From the NCBI GenBank assembly GCA_027491115.1, contig JAIXWV010000040.1, positions 1 through 64,000 on the forward strand: a stretch of DNA of 64,000 nucleotides, read 5' to 3'. Made by a program: the position numbers and the translations under genes. Shown here one piece after another: positions 51,546-60,671 of the stretch. Origin of the DNA: Pseudomonadota bacterium. Lineage in GTDB: Bacteria > Bdellovibrionota > UBA1018 > CAIMNF01. How positions within the stretch are numbered: the stretch's first letter is position 1; each line of letters begins with the position of its first letter. The notes below the pieces were generated by a model, which saw nothing but the letters and a program-made list of their open reading frames with translations, was not told the origin of the DNA and did no database searches.

Positions 51546-52561
51546 CAGACGAGGGCATCCTCTCCACCGCCGCGGCTGATGATCAACTTGCCTTCATTCT
51601 CGAGACGTTTGGCAACGTTGACGATCTCCTGCTGGGCGGACTCGACATCCGAAAGGCGCACAGGCGGCATCGCGGCCAGATCTTCGCGAAGAAGATCCGC
51701 GGCACGCTTGGAGATGTTCTTGAAGATCTTCTCCTTGATTTCCTCGGGAGCGGTTTTCATCGCCACAGTAAGCTTGTCGTTTGGAACCTCTTTGAGGAGG
51801 GTCTGCATTCCACGATCGTCGATGAATACGATGTCTTCGAAGACGAACATGAGCCTGCGGATCTCTTCCGCAAGCTGCGGATCACGCTCCTCGACTCGAG
51901 ACATGATGCCCTGCTCAGTCCCTTTATCCATGACGTTGAGCATCTCTGCGATCGGCGAAACGCCACCGAGCTGCTGGGTATCGATCGAGCCGAGGGTCGC
52001 CAATTCCTGCTTCAGGATCTCATCCACCTGGGAGAGGAGTGAAGGCGAAATGAAATCAAGGTTGGCGATCCTGAGCACTACTTCGGTCTGGACCGGCTCG
52101 GGCAGTTTTTTCAACACATCGCACTTCTTGTCCGGAGTCAAATGGGCAAGAACCACTGCTGTGGTTTGTGGGTGTTCGTTCACCAGGAAATTCGCGAGAG
52201 TCCGCGGGTCGACGAGCTCAAGTGCTTCGAGAGAACGGCTCCCCTCGATGACTGCAAGCTGGCCAAGTACAGTCTTCGCTCGCTCTTCACCCAAGGTCTC
52301 AAGAATGAAGTCCTTACCGCTCGCATGGCCGAAGATGAGCTGCTCCTCCTCGGAGATCTCGACATAAAAATCGTCCAAAACCTGTTTCACGATCGGAATC
52401 GGTACTTTGCCGACCTGACCCATCACGGTGACCAGACGCTTGACGTCGTTGTCCCGGAGATGCTTGAAGATCTCCGCTGTGACCCGGTTTCCGAGAACAT
52501 TCAGTAGAATCGCTGATTTCTCGATTCCGGAAAGCTGCTCATAGGCCTGGACTTCCAACAT
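51545..52561 (-). CDS. fliG: flagellar motor switch protein FliG
   Basis: The 338-residue protein has the N domain (LSGIEKSAILLNVLGNRVTAEIFKHL-type start), the EHPQTTAVVLAHL motif in the middle domain and the C-terminal torque helix (VFEDIVFIDDRGMQTLLKEV). FliG transmits torque from the stator. Length and motifs are standard. Confidence 0.97.
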   Translation of the reverse strand: MLEVQAYEQLSGIEKSAILLNVLGNRVTAEIFKHLRDNDVKRLVTVMGQVGKVPIPIVKQVLDDFYVEISEEEQLIFGHASGKDFILETLGEERAKTVLGQLAVIEGSRSLEALELVDPRTLANFLVNEHPQTTAVVLAHLTPDKKCDVLKKLPEPVQTEVVLRIANLDFISPSLLSQVDEILKQELATLGSIDTQQLGGVSPIAEMLNVMDKGTEQGIMSRVEERDPQLAEEIRRLMFVFEDIVFIDDRGMQTLLKEVPNDKLTVAMKTAPEEIKEKIFKNISKRAADLLREDLAAMPPVRLSDVESAQQEIVNVAKRLENEGKLIISRGGGEDALV

Positions 52562-52574
52562 GACTCATCTCCCC

Positions 52575-54269
52575 TCAAGCACTAGCGGACTTGCCTTTGT
52601 CTCCCACAGGTTCCTTGATTGGTTTTTGAACCAACCATTCCTTGAGGATCAACGAAGCCTTCTGGGGATTATTATCCACCAAGGTCACGATTTTTTCACG
52701 GATCATCTCACCCTCGACCTTCTCGGGATCGAGACGGTCAGGGAGATCGGGAACCACTTCCTCAAGTTGGGCCAGCGTACTGCTCTTCTGGATCTTCTCG
52801 AGCTCCTCGATTGTCTGAGGCAAGAAGGTGTCAACGCTGTCGGTCGTATTCTCAGTAACCCACCGGACATACGGACGAACCACCAAGAAGAAGAAGAGAA
52901 GGATGATCAACCCGATCACACCGTAGACGATGAGACTCTGGATGTATCCACGGGTTGCTGTCGCATCGAGAATTCTCTGCGCTTCTTCGAAATCCTCAGG
53001 AACGAAGTCAATGTTCTTGATCTCCAAGGTGTCCCCGCGCTTCCGGTCAAGCGCCAGAGCTCCTACAGCCAAAGCCTCGAACTCTTTGATCTTTTCCGCA
53101 CTCCAGGCCTCGGTCTTGGTCTCTATTTTTCCATCCGCACTGGCCGGACCTCTGACCTGCTTGCCATCTACGAGAACCGCCACGGAGAGCTTGCGAACTG
53201 TACCCGTAGGCTTCTGGGTGTTCCGAATGATCTTCGGAATATCGTAGTTCACGATTTCATTCGATTTGGCCGTGTTATTTCGAATGGCATTCGATGCCAC
53301 GACACCGGGTTGCTCACCCGGAGTGTTCGAGGCCGCACCGGGCGCACCCGATGCGAGAGGTCGGCTACCATCCATGGTTTCGTTCGTCTTTTGCTGCGAA
53401 CGGACCGTCGCTCCGTCCTGATCGAGAATGGTCTGCTGCTCAGTCACAGTTGAGAAATCCAAGTCTGCAGAGACCGCCACTTTCACATGACCCTCACCCA
53501 CCACCTTGGAGAGAATCCCCTCCACTCGACGTTGATAATCCTCCTCGAGCCGACGCTTAAAGTCAGACTGCTCAGTGGTCAGTCCGACAATCGAGTCGTG
53601 AACGTTCTTCGAAAGCTCCTTTCCGAAGGAGTCGAGAATCACCACATTGGAGGAGTCCATCCCCTCCACCGCTGCTGAAACCAGATGACTGATTCCGTAA
53701 ATCTGTTTCTCGTTCAGAAGGGTTCCTGGCTCGAGATCGAGCACCACCGACGCGGTGGATTTCTTCTGATCTTCCACAAAAGCCGTTTTTTCCGGAACAG
53801 CCAGGTGGACTCGTGATCTCTTCACCCCTTTTATAGAATTGATGGAGCGCATGAGCTCACCTTCGAGCGCCCGCTTCTGATTCACTTTGTTCAGGAAACT
53901 CGTGGTTCCGAAGGACTGTTTGTCGAACAGTTCGTATCCCACTCCAGAGGACTGGGGCATCCCCTGCATCGCGAGCTCGAGACGGAGATCATGAAGATAT
54001 TCCGGTGGAACCATGACTTGCTTTCCAGATGGATCCACCTGGAAAGGAATCTTCTTCTCACGGAGAAGTCTCATGATATTCGCTGAGTCTTCGGCATTCA
54101 AATTGCCGTAAGTTACCGGTTGATAGCCTTGCTTTCCGGCCCACATGAATATCACCACCAAAGCCACGCCAATGACGCTACCGGTGATCCCGAGAGCCAT
54201 CTTCTTGCTGGTGGAGAGTCCTTCGACGAATTCCTTGAGTTGCGCTCTGATCCGATTAAAGAATTCCAT
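52575..54269 (-). CDS. fliF: flagellar MS-ring protein FliF
   Basis: The 564-residue protein has two membrane helices (residues about 25-44 and 450-470), the ring-building motifs (YLHDLRLELAMQGMPQSSGVGYELFDK, ALEGELMRSINSIKGVKRSRVHLAVPEK) and a C-terminal FliG-binding segment ending in VQKPIKEPVGDKGKSASA. It is the first membrane structure of the flagellum. Confidence 0.97.
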   Translation of the reverse strand: MEFFNRIRAQLKEFVEGLSTSKKMALGITGSVIGVALVVIFMWAGKQGYQPVTYGNLNAEDSANIMRLLREKKIPFQVDPSGKQVMVPPEYLHDLRLELAMQGMPQSSGVGYELFDKQSFGTTSFLNKVNQKRALEGELMRSINSIKGVKRSRVHLAVPEKTAFVEDQKKSTASVVLDLEPGTLLNEKQIYGISHLVSAAVEGMDSSNVVILDSFGKELSKNVHDSIVGLTTEQSDFKRRLEEDYQRRVEGILSKVVGEGHVKVAVSADLDFSTVTEQQTILDQDGATVRSQQKTNETMDGSRPLASGAPGAASNTPGEQPGVVASNAIRNNTAKSNEIVNYDIPKIIRNTQKPTGTVRKLSVAVLVDGKQVRGPASADGKIETKTEAWSAEKIKEFEALAVGALALDRKRGDTLEIKNIDFVPEDFEEAQRILDATATRGYIQSLIVYGVIGLIILLFFFLVVRPYVRWVTENTTDSVDTFLPQTIEELEKIQKSSTLAQLEEVVPDLPDRLDPEKVEGEMIREKIVTLVDNNPQKASLILKEWLVQKPIKEPVGDKGKSASA

Positions 54270-54270
54270 A

Positions 54271-54612
54271 CTATACCTGCATCCTCATGATTTCTTTGTA
54301 CGCTTCGAGAATCTTGTTACGGACTTGCATCATGGTCTTGAGAGACAATTCTGCCTTCTGAACCTGTAACATCGTCTCATGGATGTTCTTGGTCCGACCA
54401 GCTACAAGATCTTTGATTGCCACATCCGCCTGGACTTGGTCTGAGTTGACCTCCTCCATCGACTTGGCAAGGGTCTCGAAAAATCCCGCTCCCTTGGGAT
54501 CCGTACCGGGCGCCGGCGCCTGAACACCGGGTTGGCGGATTGAGATGGCGTCCTCACGGATCAGGCCCAGATCCGGATCCATCTGCCTCAGGTTGTTTTG
54601 GATCGAGTTCAT
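54271..54612 (-). CDS. fliE: flagellar hook-basal body protein FliE
   Basis: The 113-residue protein has the conserved FliE C-terminus (MLQVQKAELSLKTMMQVRNKILEAYKEIMRMQV) and DLVAGRTKNIHETM. It joins the MS ring to the rod. It is separated from fliF by one base. Confidence 0.96.
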   Translation of the reverse strand: MNSIQNNLRQMDPDLGLIREDAISIRQPGVQAPAPGTDPKGAGFFETLAKSMEEVNSDQVQADVAIKDLVAGRTKNIHETMLQVQKAELSLKTMMQVRNKILEAYKEIMRMQV

Positions 54613-54632
54613 TGTTTATCCCCTCTCACCGT

Positions 54633-55055
54633 TTATCGACCGAGTTCCAGCGCCTTGTTGGCCATCTGGGTCGCCGCTCCGATCGCGGTGACGTTCGCTT
54701 CATAAGACCGCTGTGCACTGATCATGTCCGCCATCTCCTGAACCGGATTGACATTCGGCATTTCAACATATCCGTCCGGGTTGGCGCGAGGGTCGTCCGG
54801 CTTGTACACCATCCGCGCTGGACGGGTATCTTCACGGATGTCAGTCACCAGAACCCCCTGAACCGCCTGATCGACCTTGTCGTTCAAGATCTCACCGAAG
54901 GTCTCGCGGTCCGCAGTGGCGGTGAACTCCGCATCTTTACGCTTGTATCCGACAGTCTCAGAGTTCGCGATATTCGATGAAATGGTGTTCATCCGTTTCA
55001 TTTGGGCATCGAGGCCGGTGGCACTCACCCGCATGGACGAGAAAAAATCAGCCAT
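54633..55055 (-). CDS. flgC: flagellar rod protein FlgC
   Basis: The 140-residue proximal rod protein begins FFSSMRVSATGLDAQMKRMNTISSNIAN-like, with SNIANSETVGYKRKD, and ends with the rod motif SAQRSYEANVTAIGAATQMANKALELGR. TAATG overlap with flgB. Confidence 0.97.
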   Translation of the reverse strand: MADFFSSMRVSATGLDAQMKRMNTISSNIANSETVGYKRKDAEFTATADRETFGEILNDKVDQAVQGVLVTDIREDTRPARMVYKPDDPRANPDGYVEMPNVNPVQEMADMISAQRSYEANVTAIGAATQMANKALELGR

Positions 55056-55468
55056 TATTTATTCCCTCCCCCTTCAGTGATCCCGTACTCCAGCATCCCA
55101 AGCTTCTTCCTGAGAGACTCCACTGATGCATTGTACAGAATCTGGTTTTCCTTCATCTTCGCCATTTCGGCGGAGCGATCCACCGTGTTTCCATCGAGGG
55201 ATTCTACGCCGTTTGGATCCTCGTATACATCGGCTGTCACCCCTTCCGGCCCCTTGGAACCAAAGTGGGTGGCTTCCGTGGCTTCGAGTTTCACATTTTC
55301 ATTCAGATCCATCGCATCCCGCATCGCCTGCTCGAAATTGACCGCTTTCGCCTTGTACCCAGGGGTATCGGCGTTGGCGATATTGGCCGAGATCACGTTC
55401 TGATTCTCAAGTCTGAGATTCAGATTCTGATTCAAGGCGCTGATTGTGGGATCGAAAAGACCTTTCAT
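55055..55468 (-). CDS. flgB: flagellar rod protein FlgB
   Basis: The 137-residue proximal rod protein has the conserved ENQNVISANIANADTPGYKAKAVNFEQAM stretch and the closing helix MKENQILYNASVESLRKKLGMLEYGITEGG. It follows the enhancer-binding-like regulator gene by 10 bases with a GAGGAGAACCG ribosome binding site. Confidence 0.97.
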   Translation of the reverse strand: MKGLFDPTISALNQNLNLRLENQNVISANIANADTPGYKAKAVNFEQAMRDAMDLNENVKLEATEATHFGSKGPEGVTADVYEDPNGVESLDGNTVDRSAEMAKMKENQILYNASVESLRKKLGMLEYGITEGGGNK

Positions 55469-55478
55469 TCGGTTCTCC

Positions 55479-56429
55479 TCAGGCTCGGATTCCCATGACC
55501 CGGTATTCGGCCAACTTGTTCCGGAGAGTCCGGATCGAAATGCCGAGGGCCTTAGCGGTATGGGTGCGGTTCCCTGAAAAATGCTTCAAAGCCTCGAGAA
55601 TCACATTGCGCTCGATCTCGTCGAGAGTCTTACCCGGCTTCCAAACCGATCCAGAAGCCTCTGCAGTCGGACGGCCTTCGCCGGCGGTCTGGAACTGGAT
55701 GTCCCGGGCCCGGATCTCACCCCCCTGGGCAAGAAGGACCGCCCGCTCACAGACGCCTTCGAGTTCCCGGATATTGGAAGGCCACCGGTGGGAATTCAGG
55801 AGCATGATCGCCTCTTCGGAAAGCTTGAGTCCGGGACGGGCATGGGTCTCGGACCACTTCGCCACGAAGGATTGGGCGAGGAGTTCGACATCACCGAGAC
55901 GCTCTTGGAGGTTCGGAATCTTCATGTTCACCACATTGAGACGGTGATACAGCTCCTCGCGAAACTCGCCGTTCCGCACCAGGTTGGCGACGGACCGGGA
56001 GCTGGTGGCGATGATGCGGATGTCAGCTCCGCTCTGGATCAGATCAAGGAGGCGCAACTGCACCGCAGGGGAAAGCTTCCAGATCTCGGCAAAAACGAGA
56101 GTGCTGCCACGAGCCTGCTCCACCAGAGACTGGAAAAGGATTTCCTGGTCACCGAGGGCGGTTTCACGGCAATTCATCATGAAAAAAGGACGGTTCGCAC
56201 GCGAACTGCGCTCATGGATGAACCGGGCGATGGAACGTTTTCCCGTACCGTATTCGCCAAGAATCAAAATGCTGGCTTTACTGCGGGCTACGGTCTCAGC
56301 GAGCCCCAAAACTTCGTTGTACTGACGATCGACACTCGGAAGCGCCTGCACCTTACCCGCGGACGAAACCCCCTCTTGAGGGATGATCTGGGTGCTGACA
56401 CTGGTGTTTTCACGGATTTCGTTTCTCAT
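55479..56429 (-). CDS. degenerate sigma54-activator-like AAA+ regulator without GAFTGA
   Basis: The 316-residue protein has the layout of a bacterial enhancer-binding protein: AAA+ domain with Walker A GEYGTGKRS (residues 58-66), the FREELYHRLNVVNMKIPNLQERLGDV block and a C-terminal Fis-type HTH (LDEIERNVILEALKHFSGNRTHTAKALGISIRTLRNKL). Two essential parts are missing: the GAFTGA loop that contacts sigma54 is deleted (the chain goes from EILFQSLVEQ straight to ARGSTLVF), and Walker B reads LVFAEI instead of LFLDEI. So it probably binds DNA but is not expected to open sigma54 promoters. It lacks a receiver domain. The ATG at 56429 follows AAGGAGG; it overlaps the upstream TPR gene by 20 bases and lies just before flgB. 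Confidence 0.85.
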   Translation of the reverse strand: MRNEIRENTSVSTQIIPQEGVSSAGKVQALPSVDRQYNEVLGLAETVARSKASILILGEYGTGKRSIARFIHERSSRANRPFFMMNCRETALGDQEILFQSLVEQARGSTLVFAEIWKLSPAVQLRLLDLIQSGADIRIIATSSRSVANLVRNGEFREELYHRLNVVNMKIPNLQERLGDVELLAQSFVAKWSETHARPGLKLSEEAIMLLNSHRWPSNIRELEGVCERAVLLAQGGEIRARDIQFQTAGEGRPTAEASGSVWKPGKTLDEIERNVILEALKHFSGNRTHTAKALGISIRTLRNKLAEYRVMGIRA

Positions 56430-59160
56430 CGACTTTGCCCTCCTTGGCAATTTCACTTAGCGTATCCTTCGCTAATTTTTTCCAAACATCATCTTCCTGA
56501 CTCTGTTGAATTTTTTCGAGTGAGCGGCTGGCTGCGATCCTGGAATCTTTTCCCCCGTCTTTCAGGAGAGCTCGGGCATGCGTGTAAAGCACCCGATTTC
56601 CCCCGATTTTATTTTCACTGGCTTCGGAGTAAAGCGCAACCGCTTCTTTCCATTTTTCCTGTTTTTCTAGGGTTTCTCCAAGCTGAAGCACAAAGTACGC
56701 CAACGACGGAAGAGCTCCGAGGTGCTTGATCCCGAGGGATCCGGTATCCGTCGCCCCTACCTGCTCCCTGAGCTTCTTTCCTGCTCTATAGGCTTTCTCA
56801 GCGAATTCAAGGTCCTGCGCCTCTAGAGCCACATCGCCCGCCCAACCGAGGATCCTGCACCGGTCTGCTTTTCCGAGTCCTGATGATGCCCCCACCACTT
56901 TTACAGCAAGGATCCCAGCCTTAGCGGGATCTTTCCTTTTCCAATTCAAAAGCCCCAAAATGAGGTCCCGCTCGAGTGCATACTTCGACCCATCCCGAAC
57001 AAACGCCAACCTTCCAGTCAAATACTCGACCGCCTTGGCGTCCTCCACTTGGAATTCCGGACTGTTCCATAAAGTCTTCGCTTCAATCAGACTACGGGAC
57101 TCCTGATCCTCAGCCCCTTCGAGCGTCAATCGTTTTTCGATCGCCGCAATCACTTCACGCTGGCTGGCCTCGTTCATCAATCGGAACGGTTCGATGATTT
57201 TCTTGGCCAGCGTGGTGAGATTCCGCTCCGCTGCGAACGCTGCGATCTTCATCTTGAGCTCGTCAGCCAAAGGATCGTGAGCCGGCAGAGGAAGAAAGTC
57301 ACCATACTTCTCATACAAAGCAATGGCCCCGAACGGGTCGTTCACAGCTACTTTCTTCTCGATCAGGTTCTTGATCCCCCCGATCATCGCTTGCTCGATC
57401 ATTTTCCGGGCCTCAACACCTGGATTAGCCCTCAAATGTTCAAGCGCTTTCTCTACAGCTTTCAAATCCTCATGGAACGAGATCAACATCCTGACTTCGG
57501 TCAGTGCGACTAGGTCCCGGAACGGTCCGTCGTAAACAGCCCCCTCACCGGAGAAATTCTTCACCTCGGGAGATGCGATGAACCGCTCTGCAGCAGGAAG
57601 ATCAAAACCACCATGACTTCCGCAGGGCAGAAGGCGAAGCCGCGCCACCAGGGCTCCGGGAGACAACGGATACTGATTGATGGTGCCAATCAGAGCCGAC
57701 TCCGCCTTGGAGTTCACGTTCTCATTCATCGCAGTCACTTCAGCAACACGGAGACTCGCTTTCCATGCAGAGGGCTGGTTCCGAGCGATATCGATAAACC
57801 GTTTATACGCCACCACCGAGCGCTGCGATTCTTCGAGCTGGAAGTAACTCTCACCCAGGTTCAGGAGAACAAGCGGATAGTGAGCCAAATCCTTTTCGTG
57901 CTTTCGCAACGCCGCCTCATATGAAATAGCCGCCTGCGCGTACTGCCCCCGCTCAAAGTGTGCATCTCCAGCCTTGAAAGCGGCCTCTGCCCGGATTTCA
58001 GGCTTGGGCGCATTCTGAGAAAGCCACTGATACTCCTCGATCGCCTGATCGGACTGACGAATCTGATACAGGCATTCAGCGATCCCGTAACGGAACAGCC
58101 AGACCAATGGATGTTTCGGCATCTCCTTCTTGAGCGCGAGGAAACTCTCGAGCGCAGAGAGCCATTCCTTCTTCTGAAAGCTCTGGGCTGCAATGAAGCC
58201 GGATGCCTGGAGCCCGACTTCGGTGCCCCGTGCCCGTTTGGCAATCTCGCGAATCAATTCACGCCCTTGGTCTTCCAATCCCAGCCTGAAATAGGCATTA
58301 GCCTTCAAAAAGGCCATTTCATTTCGATATCGAGACTTCGGATACTGCTTGTCAAGAAAATCGACCGTCCTAATGGAGAGTGCGTGCTGGTTCTCGCGAC
58401 TCAACTTGAGCGCGAGCCGGATCATGTCAAGCTCCTCACCGGACCCTTTAGGCTCTGGATACTCGTACCGATGATCCGGGATTTTTTCAGGGAAATAATT
58501 GGAAAGATCCAAGGTGGGATGCTCGGCCCGGAATCTCAAAAACACCGTACTTTGCCGGTTGAATGGACGCTCGCAAAACAAAAGTGCATTTCTACCGTCT
58601 TCGATTCGCTTCCGCTTGCTCTCTTTCTTCTCGGACTCCCTGCGCCGAATGGCTTCCCTCTCGGCCTGAATGCGGGCCAATTCACGCGCTCTCGCCTCAC
58701 GAGCCACATCGCTTCGGGTGGGACCCTTTCGATAGAAGAAATCGACAATGAACTTTCCTTGGTCGTCTCTGCGAAAATCAAAATATTCCATCGCCGGGCT
58801 CGCCAGAGCATTCGGCCCAGTAGGAAAACGGTACTTACCCTCAAGCACCAGAGAGTTCTCTTTTTCCTGGACCTTGAGTTGTACGAGACGCTCGTCAGAG
58901 AGCCCCTTTAGAAAGGAATTGAACCGTTCCTCTGCGCCGAACGGGACACCCAAATCCATGAGTGTTGCCGCCGGAATGACAATCCTGAATCCACCCGTTG
59001 CACTCTCGAACTTAGGACGAAAAGATTCATCGAGAGCGATCTTGAGACGGGAATAGGAAGCCTGAGTCGCCAACTCGACCGATCCGTCGAACTCCATGGC
59101 GAAACACAGCACGGGCGCGAAGAGCGCGCCGAGACCGATCCAAACCCTGTGTGGCTTCAT
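56410..59160 (-). CDS. large secreted TPR-repeat protein at the head of the flagellar operon
   Basis: I cannot name this 916-residue protein. It has a signal peptide (MKPHRVWIGLGALFAPVLCFA), an N-terminal beta-rich region of about 150 residues (RLKIALDESFRPKFES...FRIVIPAATL) recalling AMIN-type domains, a very charged Arg/Glu segment (RARELARIQAEREAIRRRE), and then a long series of TPR/SLR helical pairs (for example AFKAGDAHFERGQYAQAAISYEAAL). This layout recalls epsilonproteobacterial PflA, a periplasmic flagellar-disk protein, but that is by architecture only. The ATG at 59160 begins the signal peptide; 44 residues upstream in frame are not protein-like. It overlaps the regulator gene, so it heads the minus-strand flagellar transcript. 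Confidence 0.7.
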   Translation of the reverse strand: MKPHRVWIGLGALFAPVLCFAMEFDGSVELATQASYSRLKIALDESFRPKFESATGGFRIVIPAATLMDLGVPFGAEERFNSFLKGLSDERLVQLKVQEKENSLVLEGKYRFPTGPNALASPAMEYFDFRRDDQGKFIVDFFYRKGPTRSDVAREARARELARIQAEREAIRRRESEKKESKRKRIEDGRNALLFCERPFNRQSTVFLRFRAEHPTLDLSNYFPEKIPDHRYEYPEPKGSGEELDMIRLALKLSRENQHALSIRTVDFLDKQYPKSRYRNEMAFLKANAYFRLGLEDQGRELIREIAKRARGTEVGLQASGFIAAQSFQKKEWLSALESFLALKKEMPKHPLVWLFRYGIAECLYQIRQSDQAIEEYQWLSQNAPKPEIRAEAAFKAGDAHFERGQYAQAAISYEAALRKHEKDLAHYPLVLLNLGESYFQLEESQRSVVAYKRFIDIARNQPSAWKASLRVAEVTAMNENVNSKAESALIGTINQYPLSPGALVARLRLLPCGSHGGFDLPAAERFIASPEVKNFSGEGAVYDGPFRDLVALTEVRMLISFHEDLKAVEKALEHLRANPGVEARKMIEQAMIGGIKNLIEKKVAVNDPFGAIALYEKYGDFLPLPAHDPLADELKMKIAAFAAERNLTTLAKKIIEPFRLMNEASQREVIAAIEKRLTLEGAEDQESRSLIEAKTLWNSPEFQVEDAKAVEYLTGRLAFVRDGSKYALERDLILGLLNWKRKDPAKAGILAVKVVGASSGLGKADRCRILGWAGDVALEAQDLEFAEKAYRAGKKLREQVGATDTGSLGIKHLGALPSLAYFVLQLGETLEKQEKWKEAVALYSEASENKIGGNRVLYTHARALLKDGGKDSRIAASRSLEKIQQSQEDDVWKKLAKDTLSEIAKEGKVDEKRNP

Positions 59161-59228
59161 GATTCTGCTCACCGTACCGATCACTCCCTTCCTAGTCGTG
59201 AATTGCCCAGGTACTTGTTTCCTATTGT

Positions 59229-59241
59229 GGCAGAATCTGCC
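59229..59241. promoter_or_regulatory. palindrome between flagellar and mla operons
   Basis: GGCAGAATCTGCC has two perfect 6-base arms around a single central A. It lies in the 173-base divergent gap, about 69 bases before the TPR gene start and 93 bases before the mla lipoprotein start. It is a plausible operator; the regulator is unknown. Confidence 0.35.
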
Positions 59242-59333
59242 TCCCGGTCGCAATCTAGATTCAGGAAGTTTCTCAATTTTTCTTTTTTTCACTTTCCATT
59301 TCCAGGCCCATTATCCTACGATCATGTAAACAC

Positions 59334-59870
59334 ATGAAATCACTTCGCTCTTGCCTACTCCTTCTCTCCATGTGGTTCTCAGGATGCAGCATCCTGGTGG
59401 GCACCGTCAGACCGTTGGAAGAGAAAGCTGTCAATTCTCCGACAAACGGGATGCCAGACAAGACCGCAGGCTGGAGTCGCTTGGAAATCGAAAGCTCCGC
59501 CAAAAGCCATACAGATATTCCCGATGCTGCTTGGAAGTCACCCCTGACCTCTGCAGTCATTTCAATCAACTCTGTGTGTGACCGCTCCAAAAAACGGAAT
59601 CGTGAAAGTCTCAAGTCCGTGACGCAGACTCTCTTGTCCCAGTGGGACCATCTGCAAGTCCTCACCGAAACCCAGCACACGATTTCCGGCTTCCCAGCCT
59701 TGAGCACCGTTGCTGAAGGATTGTATTCTGGCGAGGTGAGAAAATTCAAAATCACCATCGTCAAATCCCCGTCTTGTATCTACGACCTCGTTCTGGTGGG
59801 TCCAACCGGGAGCTATGAACGAGATCTCTCTGTTTTTCAAAGCTTTCATGATAACTTGATCCTCAAGTGA
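59334..59870 (+). CDS. lipoprotein of the Mla-type operon
   Basis: The 178-residue protein has a signal ending in the lipobox FSGCSI and no domain I can name. Its place, directly upstream of mlaE and overlapping it by GTGA, suggests an accessory envelope lipoprotein of the MCE transporter, taking the part that MlaA/MlaC or PqiC-type partners play elsewhere. No Shine-Dalgarno sequence is seen before the ATG. A weak promoter (TTTTCA, 17 bases, CATTAT, ending near 59313) lies shortly upstream. Confidence 0.6.
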   Translation: MKSLRSCLLLLSMWFSGCSILVGTVRPLEEKAVNSPTNGMPDKTAGWSRLEIESSAKSHTDIPDAAWKSPLTSAVISINSVCDRSKKRNRESLKSVTQTLLSQWDHLQVLTETQHTISGFPALSTVAEGLYSGEVRKFKITIVKSPSCIYDLVLVGPTGSYERDLSVFQSFHDNLILK

Positions 59871-60664
59871 GTGAACTCGGACTGCCCCAACGTATCGGCT
59901 TTCGAATCATGGAGAGCTCCCGGTTTGCGGGTGGGTTCGCACGGCTTTCTATCCAGGCATTTCGAGAACTTTTCATCCCTCCATTTCCCTGGAAACCCAT
60001 GCTGCAGCAAATGGCGGCAATCGGAGTAGATTCCCTGCTGCTCGTTCTGATCACCGGTTTGGCCACGGGTTCAGTGATGGCTCTTCAATTTGGGTTTGGC
60101 CTGGCAAGATTCGGCGGGACTCTCTACGTCCCGAAATTGACCTCACTCTCCATCCTAAGAGAAATGGGGCCTGTTTTCACAAGCCTCCTCGTGGCCGGTC
60201 GCATCGGGTCCGGAATGGCCTCCGAGATCGCCTCAATGAAAGTGACTCAACAAATCGACGCGATCCGGGCACTTGGTACCTCACCCGTCCAAAAAATTGT
60301 GATCCCGCGCCTCCTTGCCTGTGTTTTCTCCCTTCCGATATTGACTCTTCTTGCCGACTATGTGGGGTTGATCGGGGCCATGCTGATTGCCAAGATCGAG
60401 CTCAACATCGGATTTAATTTTTTCATCGCGAAGTCCATGGAAACACTGACTTTGGCCGATCTCTTCACGGGTATGGCAAAAACGGTGGTGTTCGCCTACT
60501 TCATCGCAATCACAGCTTGCTGGAAGGGGTTGCACAGCGATGGAGGAACTCGCGGGGTCGGCCGAACCACCACCGATGTGGTGGTGATGAGCTCGATCTT
60601 CATCATGGTAGCTGACTTTTTCCTGACAAAACTCTTCATCATCACGGTGTATCCGAAATACTGA
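59867..60664 (+). CDS. mlaE: MCE-type lipid ABC transporter permease MlaE
   Basis: The 265-residue inner-membrane permease has the MlaE family hallmarks: SVMALQFGFGLARFGG, LREMGPVFTSLLVAGRIGSGMASEIASMKVTQQIDAI and a closing MADFFLTK-type helix. With MlaF and MlaD it moves phospholipid between the inner and outer membranes. It starts with GTG, overlapping the lipoprotein stop. Confidence 0.95.
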   Translation: MSELGLPQRIGFRIMESSRFAGGFARLSIQAFRELFIPPFPWKPMLQQMAAIGVDSLLLVLITGLATGSVMALQFGFGLARFGGTLYVPKLTSLSILREMGPVFTSLLVAGRIGSGMASEIASMKVTQQIDAIRALGTSPVQKIVIPRLLACVFSLPILTLLADYVGLIGAMLIAKIELNIGFNFFIAKSMETLTLADLFTGMAKTVVFAYFIAITACWKGLHSDGGTRGVGRTTTDVVVMSSIFIMVADFFLTKLFIITVYPKY

Positions 60665-60671
60665 ACGACCC

